Part shown: piece after piece, positions 57,016-64,000 of the stretch
How the letters are laid out: each line of letters starts with the position of its first letter
Numbering within the stretch: position 1 is the stretch's first letter
Assembly: GCF_040436345.1 (NCBI RefSeq)
Contig: NC_133223.1
Coordinates: forward strand, 5,803,847-5,867,846
Length of the DNA stretch: 64,000 bases
DNA from: Pagrus major
Lineage: Eukaryota; Chordata; Actinopteri; Spariformes; Sparidae
Direction of reading: 5' to 3'
Translations under genes and position numbers: made by a program
Notes under the pieces: generated by a model
Told to the model about the DNA's origin: nothing
What the model saw: only the letters and a program-made list of their open reading frames with translations
Databases searched by the model: none

Positions 57016-58183
57016 CTACAGTATGTTTGCCTCACTGGAGTCAGGCTGCAGTATCTTAAATGTAACTATGAGCTTAATTGATTTTCTTAACCAGGGATAA
57101 CAAAAGGCATAAACCACAGGATTTAGACAGGAGTTAAAATCATACAACCAGAAAATAAAGGCAGCAGATGAAGCATTAAGCACACTATCTTGGCCTGTAA
57201 GAGCAACACAATAATATGGGCAGAGACATATTAGAAACAAAACTACAACAACACCAAGAGTCCTGGCTGCTTTCATTTCAGATTTCTTTGCAGTTACTTT
57301 CCCTGATTGTGTGACAGCTGCAATATGAGACCGCATGGCACGAGCCTGAGACACAGCCACCACAAATACTCTCATATACAAAACAACAATAACAGTAATG
57401 GGAACAATGAAGGAAAAAGTGAGATCTGCAAGTCCAGCAATGTAGTTAATGAAAAATATACACTCCCCAATGCAGGAGTGATACCTGCCTGGTTCTTTCA
57501 TTATATCCTTCAGGATCAGACTTTGAAAAATTACAGAGCATATCCAACACAGACAAACACACACCTGAACTCTTTTTTGTGTGATTTCACTGGAGTAATG
57601 CAGGGGATGACAAATAGCCACATAGCGGTCAACAGATATGAGCACCATGGTTCCTACTGAGGCAGAGGCAATAACATATGCTAGATACTGATACACAGTG
57701 CACATGAGGTCACCAAGGTACCAGCAGCCGTCTACGACGACAATTTGAAAGAACACAAGGAGACCAATGAAGAAATCTGAGACAGCCAGAGAGAGGAGGA
57801 GGAGGTTGGTGGGAGTGTGGAGCTGCCTGTAAAGGAAGAACAGCATGAATTTATCATTATTAATCATATCAATCATCATTCAGATAACAGATGATCGAGC
57901 ACATGACTGAAATACGATCAGATTACTATCAAAAAAATCTGATTGTCACAGTTTAAATGTCAATACTTTTTACTACTATTCATTAGTTTATTAAATTAAT
58001 GAATGTCTACTTGAAGTGGGAGATGGAGATGATGACCAGCAGGTTAAGAGCTGCAGTGAGCAGAGAGCTGAAGGAAAGCAGAATGTAAATCGGCATGGTC
58101 TCAAAGTGAGGACGTATTGGCTTCCTGCAGGAGCTGTTGAAGAGTTGTGGAAAGCAGAGTTCAGTTCCCTCCAAGGTCTCCAT
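57016..58183 (-). CDS. taar: TAAR gene 5 (two exons, 327 aa)
   Basis: Olfactory-type amine receptor, exon 1 at 58011-58183 and exon 2 at 57016-57826. The 184-bp GT-AG intron has acceptor TTTACAG. TM1-TM7, DRY and NPVVY are intact. Its 3' flank and TM7 end (NPVVYAFCYPWL) pair it with gene 1, but TM3 (TVYQYLAYVIAS) is of the gene 2/3 type with Ala3.32. Asp5.42 (D192) is kept. Uniquely, position 7.43 (residue 287) is Asp instead of Tyr or Ser (WLYDFNS), one base away from the gene 1 codon. Position 7.43 faces 3.32 in class A receptors, so this may be a replacement amine anchor. The start was chosen as in gene 1. The ligand is unknown. Confidence 0.93.
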
Positions 58184-58727
58184 CACCAGAGAGAGGAGAA
58201 CCTGCTGAGCTCTGGCAGCTTTTTGACCAAAGCTTTCTGTCATACAACTAATTTATCACTATCCTTCCAGCCCAGCCCTCCTTCCTCCTCACCTCTGCTG
58301 CTTTGTTCCTCTCCATAGAGATTTAAGTATTAGGCCTTCTTTGTTCCTCCACCTCAATGTTGGTGACTTTGGTTTATGTTTAAATCCACCTTTGGCCATC
58401 TGCCAGATGTCACAGGTCAAAGTTGGCTGAGCTTAAGTGGTAAATGTCGCTCTTTGTGAGAGTACATTCTTGCCCTAATCTTTGTGCACTTGAGATTATC
58501 CCAGCTGGTAGAAATCCCATGAACTTGTTATTCCTGGAAATGTATGTAAAATTATCACAAAACACCTATCCCAGTCTAGCCCAAAGTAAATATAAAGCTG
58601 TTGGTGAACCATTTGGAGTACAGACATGGTTTGGGGCTCTCTTGAAAGGTTATTAAGATTACATCTTTTAATCCAAAAATAAGCCTGAAGATGATCTGTA
58701 ACGGCCTCTATCAGCTGGAAGACACAA

Positions 58728-59813
58728 TGGGCCCTATTTAGACAGTCTATAGCGCTCGGTCTAAAGCGTTGCACGCTAGTGCATTTAGGGCGTGTCCAAG
58801 TCCATTTTGCTAGTTAAATGATAGATAATCTGCAAGCAGGTGCACAGAGGTAGTATTTTGACTCTGAATTAGTCATGGGTGTGTTTTGGGTGGAACATAA
58901 ATCAAACTAATCTGAGTGTCGTCTCCCATTCCCTTTAAGAGCCAGGTGAGCCAGGGCCTGACACATTAAACAGTGGCATTCATCTTTGCTGAGGGAAAGG
59001 GATGTGGTCCTCGGCTGGTGGACCCTCTGCCCCGCCGTTTCAATCATCTGTCCCATCAACAACTCTGTTTGACTGCATATGAAAAAATACAGATATTTAA
59101 CTGAGGAGGAGGAGAAGTGCTGCTGCTGCGTCCCTCTGTGTTTGCAAGGATCTCGGTTCGTAGATCAGACGAGTCATAAAAAGTATCATCCTGATCAATA
59201 ACCGGTGGGATGAGAGGGGAGAAATATGTCCTTAATGAGGAAAATATTAATGACATTACCTGCAGCAACTCTCCAGCAGCAGAAACTATATGTGTATCTC
59301 TACATTAACATGCGCATTTGCGCACATGGAACATCTGATAAACTTCATTGATTATTTAAAACTCCTAACTCGTTTCCTTTGGAGAGTTTATAACTACAGC
59401 TTTTAGTTTGTCATGCTATTTGATACAGTACATGACTGCATTCACGGAAATGTTTAAATTAACTGAAAGCAGCCTCTCAACTCATAAAATCAGAGTGTAT
59501 GAACGGTGTCAACCCATCAGTGTAGGCGCATCTGATGTGCTCTTTAAATAGCAGGAAACAGACTGCGCTTTTGACTTTAGACCAGCATTTTGTTCGTCCA
59601 TGGCACAGTCACTTTCCGCTGCCTCAAGATAGAAATCCGTCATCAGCAAGCCTGACCACACCTCATTTAAGACAAACGCCAAGGAGCGCATGGGTGGGTG
59701 CAAGTAGATGTGCTATTTACACAGTGTGGGCGCTGGGCGTGAAAATGACAGCTGTGTCGGTCTGAAAACTAGCAAAGAGCGCTTTGTGCTGAGTGTAAGA
59801 TAGAATGGGTCCA
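58728..59813. mobile_element. Non-autonomous hAT-like repeat, copy D (fullest without insertion)
   Basis: It starts at TGGGCCCTATTTAGACAG and ends at GATAGAATGGGTCC. Its length is about 1.09 kb. It is upstream of gene 5 at the same distance as copy B is from gene 1, so it was carried along when the unit duplicated. Confidence 0.5.
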
Positions 59814-60361
59814 CATCATGTAGTCTTACATGGTCCAAGTTCAATTTACTAACAATATTACTGAAAATGGGCTCTTAACACTTATAGACTCTCAACAAAT
59901 ATCCAGGCGCTTGGCAAAACAATGCTATTGTACGGGCAAAAACTCATTATAGTTCTTTATTTCCTTATTTACTTTAACTTTGTGCATATAAAATAGTCAA
60001 AGGTGCTTAAAGCCTATTAAAAGAAAAAAAGTGCATAAAACTATATTAACTTGATTTTAAAAATGTATAGCTTTAAAAACAGAAATAAACTACATATTAC
60101 TGGATTTAAAATCTCAGCTGTAGTTTTGGCTACATGATGCATCAATCATTCGGAGGCTTGTGTGTAAGTGGCTCAGGAGAGAGGATCACTCATTGGTTAT
60201 TGTAGGCTCTAGGGCGGACATAGAAGCTCATATCTGCTCAAATGAGCTGTCAATCAAATGGCTGCCATCTCAGGATCTCCGGTGGAGAGGGATAATGGTG
60301 TCTGCGAGGAGTTGTTTGACAGATAAAAGCATGAATAAGCATCCGTGATCGCGACACCAAG
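59814..60361. repeat. TAAR-flank repeat, distal part
   Basis: It shares with 4100-4450 and 19990-20350 (TGGTCCAAGTTCAATTTA, then GGCAAAACAATGCTATTG and AAAATAGTCAAA). About 200 bp at 60090-60290 is unique to this copy. It is interrupted at 60362 by an LTR retroelement. No gene. Confidence 0.6.
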
Positions 60362-63300
60362 TGTTACAGGCCTCGTGTTATGTTCATATTATGTTTGTTT
60401 GCCTGCTTGTGCTTTTGTTTTTGTCCAGGCCCTCTCACTTCCTGGTGCTGATCGTGGTCACATGGCCTCCTGCTTAAAAGAGCAGGCCACACCTCTTTCT
60501 CCCTCTCTCACACTCCCATTGACAGCAGGCTATGCTGCAGCATCCCTGGCTGCTCATCCCTTTGTTCTGTTTTCTGTGTTTTCTTACATTAATAAACCGC
60601 CTTGCACTTAGTTTTGGTCCCCCTTGTTTCATTGTGTTGCTTCCCTGGAGCAGGGGATGTAACATAATGGGGGCTCGTCCATTTTTGATCATTTTCCCCT
60701 AGATTTTTGTTGGTTTCTTGGTGTTCCTTTGTTGCTTGGTGGAGTGTGGTGGTTGTGTGCTTCTCTCCTTTTTGGTTGGTTTTGGTTTGGTGAGTATTGT
60801 TGTCATTTGTGGGTCACATATTCCAGTGCTAGAGCTCCCTGGTTATGTAGAGTTGAGTGTTCCAGCTGGACTTTGGTCCTTCCATCGGTTCACTCTTTTG
60901 TTATTTTCCCTTTTTTGTTTTCGAGGGTATCCTGGGTAGGGGCACGCTTCAGGTTTCTGCAGCTAGCTGTGTTTTGGCTTTCTGCGGGGCTTTGGTTTCT
61001 GCGTTTAAAGCCGCCTCAAGCCTGGTAACCTCAGAAGATATTTAGGTTCAGTTTGGTTAGGCAGGTGCCCAGGGTTGCTTCACTATACTCTGTGTTGCAC
61101 TGGTTTTGTGGTTTACACTTGACAGCATGCTTCCTGTTTGTTTGTCTGGGGGGAGGGAAGAGAGAGAGCATTTGTGTTAAGTTAGGTGAGTTGTGCCTGG
61201 AGTGGCACCATGTTGGGTCCATGATCCTAACTTTAGTGAGTTCAGTGGCTTCTGTGTAGGTGAACTTCACCCTGTGTGTGTGTTTTGTGCCTTTGGGCAT
61301 AACCGTGATTACTAGCAGGCTCAGTCGTGTGCCTGTGTGGGGCAAGTAATCTTTTGTGCTGCTTTGGTGGCTTTAAGGGTGAGAGTTGTATATTGTGGTA
61401 GATGATGGTGTGGCCATCTTGTGTAGTTTAGCCACTTTGTGTCAGCTGTGTGCTGTGTTGGATCCGTCTTGTGTTCTGTGCTGTATGCATAGTTAACAGG
61501 CAGCGGTGGTTGCTCTGTGAGAAGCCCCATTTGTGTTTTGACTTGTTTGGTTTGTTTTCTAAGCTAGTAGTAAAGTTTAACTTTGCTTGTTAAACGATGG
61601 CATCTCTTGATGACTTCCTTGCGCAGCCATGTGAAGAGCTCCTCGAGGAGTTCACAAAAGAACAGCTCCTTCAGCTTGCGTCTAGTTATGGTATTGACAT
61701 TTCTGCCGAAGACAGGAAGCTGAAAAAATATTAAAAATGCCATTAGGAAGGAGCTCATGAGTAGCAGTGTGTTGAAGCCGTCTCCTCCAGTGGCTGAGTT
61801 TGTATTGCCCGTGTCCCCTGTTGCATCCGAGGCTGCAATCCAGCTACGTCATAGGGAGTTAGCTTTAAAGGAGAGAGAGCTGGAGGAAAGGCGAGACCAG
61901 CTCAGACTAGAGGAAAAGAAAATGCTGTTAAAGCATGAACGATTGTTGAAGGAGATTGAATTGAAACATGCCTCTTTACCAACCAGACCTGCATTTAACG
62001 TGGCCAGCCAGATTAAACTTGTTCCCCCTTTCCAGAAAAGGGATGTTGAAAGATTCTTCCCCCACTTTGAACGTGTAGCAGCTACCTCAGAGTGGCCAAA
62101 AGAGTCGTGGACGCTGCTTCTGCAGAGTGTCCTGGTTGGCAAGGCGCAGGAAGCTTATTCCTCCTTGGCAATTGATCAAAGCTTGGACTATGATCTGGTT
62201 AAGGAAGCCATCTTGAAGGTGTATGAGCTGGTTCCAGAGGCATATCGCCAGCGTTTCAGAGGTTCTATTAAGCAGGATAAGCAAACCTATGTGGAGTTTG
62301 CACGGGAGAAAGAAGGCCTATTTGATAGGTGGTGTTCTTCCCAGAAGGCTGAGTCCAGAGAGCAGCTTCGGCAGCTCATGTTGTTAGAGGAATTCAAGAA
62401 TTGTGTGCCACCGCCTGTGTGTGTGTATTTGAATGAGCAGAAGGTGACAACATTGAACCAAGCTGCTGTGTGTGCGGATGAGTTTGTCCTCACGCATAAG
62501 GCTGTTTTTCAAGGACACCATTCTCCTGGCAGGGGGAGGAGGGTACCCTTTAAAGGCAGTAAACCAACTTCTCCGCCTGGAGGGCCCTCTCTTACTCCCC
62601 CGTCAGACCGGCTGTGTTTCTATTGCAAGAAGCCTGGACATGTTGTTGCTGATTGCAGTGTGCTAGTTAAAAAACAGAGGTCTGCCAAGCCAGTAGCCTT
62701 TGTAAAGGTGGAGAATGCACCTTTGGGGCCACCTGGTGACCTCTCTGAAAAGGTGCTGGCAGGTTCCTCCTCATTTTTAATGGATGGTTTTATGTCTTTA
62801 ACTTCTGCTCCTGAGACGAAATATCCAGTTAAAATATGGCGAGACACTGGAGCTTTTCAGACTGTGGTGCTCCAGGATGCCCTCCCCTTTACTGAGAGTT
62901 CTTTTCTTGGGACTTATACGTTGGTGAAGGGGTTTGGTGACAGGGTTTTGAGCCTTCCTCTACACAAACTCACTCTTGACTCAGGGTTGGTATCCGGTGA
63001 AGTTGTCGTTGCTCTCTCCCAGCAGCTTCCAATTGATGGTGTCTCACTGCTTCTAGGAAATGATCTTGCTGGTGGCAAAGTTTGCGCTGCTCCCAAAGTG
63101 ACCTCTAATCCTCATTTAAACAGTCCTGACGATTTACAGCAAGTTTATCCAGGTATTTTTCCTGCTTGTGTCATCACCCGTGCCATGTCCAGGCAAGTGA
63201 AAGGTGAAGCCACTGTGTCTGACCCATTCGATCTTTCAGATACATTTATGGCAAAAGGTGGTTTGGATTTGGCTGGGTTTGGTAAAACAATGCCCTCTCA

Positions 63301-64000
63301 TGCTCAGTTGGTGTCGGAACAGAAGGCAGATCCCACTCTGTGCAGTCTGTTTAAAGAAGCTGTAGCAGAGAATGACCTTACTGATGAGGCCTGTGGTTAC
63401 TTCTTCAGTAATGGGGTTTTGATGAGGAAGTGGACTTCCCCTAGGGTTTCAAGTCAAGACGACTGGAGCAGTGTATTTCAGATTGTTGTTCCGACCTGTT
63501 TCAGGACTGAGATACTGCATTTGGCTCATGATCATTGCCTTTCTGGTCACAAAACTTGCAATCGTGTGCTAAGGCATTTCTATTGGCCTGGTATTAAGAC
63601 TGATGTTTCCCTGTATTGTAAATCATGTCATGTGTGCCAAATGGTTGGTAAACCAAACCAAAAGATCCCTGCAGCTCCTCTTCACCCTATCCCTGCTGTT
63701 GGGGAGCCCTTTGAACGCGTTTTGATTGATTGTGTTGGACCTCTGCCGCGCTGCAAATCTGGCAACCAATATCTTTTGACCATTATGTGTGCTGTAACTC
63801 GGTTTCCAGAGGCAGTTCCCCTGAGGAAGATTACAGCACCAGTTATTTCTAAGGCCTTGGTTAAGTTTTTCACCTTGTTTGGCCTTCCAAAAGTTGTTCA
63901 ATCGGATCAAGGCTCAAACTTTATGAGCCGGACCTTTTCTCAGGTTCTCAAACAGTTGTCTGTTCAACATTGTACCTCCTCTGCATATCACCCAGAGTCT
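60362..64000 (+). mobile_element. Gmr1-like Gypsy element: 5' LTR, leader, gag, protease, integrase (runs off window)
   Basis: The LTR at 60362-60664 (303 bp) starts TGTTACA and ends TGTAACA, with AATAAA near 60592. TGGGGGCTCGTCC at 60668 equals the first 13 bases of the tRNA-Pro primer site. A gag at about 61597-62760 has a long charged coil, a SCAN-like region (FARVAATSEW-type FERVAATSEWPKESW) and a CCHC knuckle CFYCKKPGHVVADC (62614). A retropepsin-like RDTGA (62840) follows. Next, with no reverse transcriptase between, comes an integrase: the zinc region HLAHDHCLSGHKT...CKSCHVC and the catalytic core LIDCVGPLP and VQSDQGSNF. This order is the hallmark of Gmr1-like elements. It carries at least one break, and its 3' half is outside the window. 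Confidence 0.85.

Noticed and set aside
61597-62760. Host SCAN-domain or PNMA-like domesticated gag gene
   Set aside because: It sits between an LTR/primer site and protease-integrase sequence of the same strand, so it is the gag of the retroelement itself.

Overview
The window is eukaryotic and almost certainly from a ray-finned fish, most likely a spiny-rayed teleost. It holds a tandem array of trace amine-associated receptor (TAAR) genes set among L2, L1/Tx1-like and other fish LINEs, hAT, Tc1, piggyBac and PIF/Harbinger DNA transposons, and Gypsy- and DIRS-like retroelement remains. I see no operons, bacterial genes, CRISPR arrays, rRNA or tRNA genes.

The host content is five apparently intact TAAR genes, all on the minus strand: 16726-17860, 27011-28169, 31150-32305, 37864-39105 and 57016-58183. 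Each has two exons. A short exon 1 encodes the N-terminus and TM1, a phase-2 intron of about 150-250 bp follows, and exon 2 encodes TM2-TM7. Genes 1, 2, 3 and 5 are near-identical from TM3 to TM6 and differ mainly in short patches of TM2/ECL1/TM3 and TM7. Gene 4 is an older, divergent paralogue with a GC-AG intron. All five carry Asp5.42. Genes 1 and 4 also keep the classical amine-binding Asp3.32, whereas genes 2, 3 and 5 have Ala3.32, and gene 5 has a new Asp at 7.43. The array therefore samples several predicted amine-recognition geometries. A start-codon-less exon-1 fragment lies beside gene 4. A broken scavenger-receptor-like gene (best guess MARCO) lies at 9105-9781.

Layout: 1-3330 L2 LINE with an intact 967-residue ORF; 3331-6660 TAAR-flank duplication block; 6665-7700 Gypsy fragment with its 3' LTR; 7725-9781 CpG-rich patch, possible MITE and MARCO-like pseudogene; 10042-13035 L1/Tx1-like LINE; 13040-15470 TTAGAC-rich repeat with a minisatellite, then a DIRS-like fossil; 16330-20640 TAAR gene 1 unit; 20690-23493 Gypsy fossil; 23676-26270 fold-back repeat and a LINE tail split by a TTAA element; 26360-35570 TAAR genes 2 and 3 with a hAT transposase relic between them; 36060-37650 L1-type LINE tail; 37864-39610 TAAR gene 4; 39845-44709 Tc1 and LINE scraps and an inverted-LTR Gypsy fossil; 44710-52590 a LINE split by a Harbinger element that is itself split by a piggyBac; 53046-56210 hAT-like and DIRS-like remains; 56910-60350 TAAR gene 5 unit; 60362-64000 start of another Gypsy element that leaves the window.

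The genes form a chemosensory family expanding by unit duplication. The unit is the TAAR gene plus several kilobases of 5' flank containing a non-autonomous hAT-like repeat, and recombination or conversion between copies looks recent. The mobile elements are bystanders, but they date and sometimes mark the duplications. No wholly new molecular system is demonstrated. The strongest leads are the rearranged acidic residues in the TAAR binding pockets, the Gypsy element with inverted LTRs and a 4-bp target duplication, and the triple-nested transposon stack with a nearly intact piggyBac.
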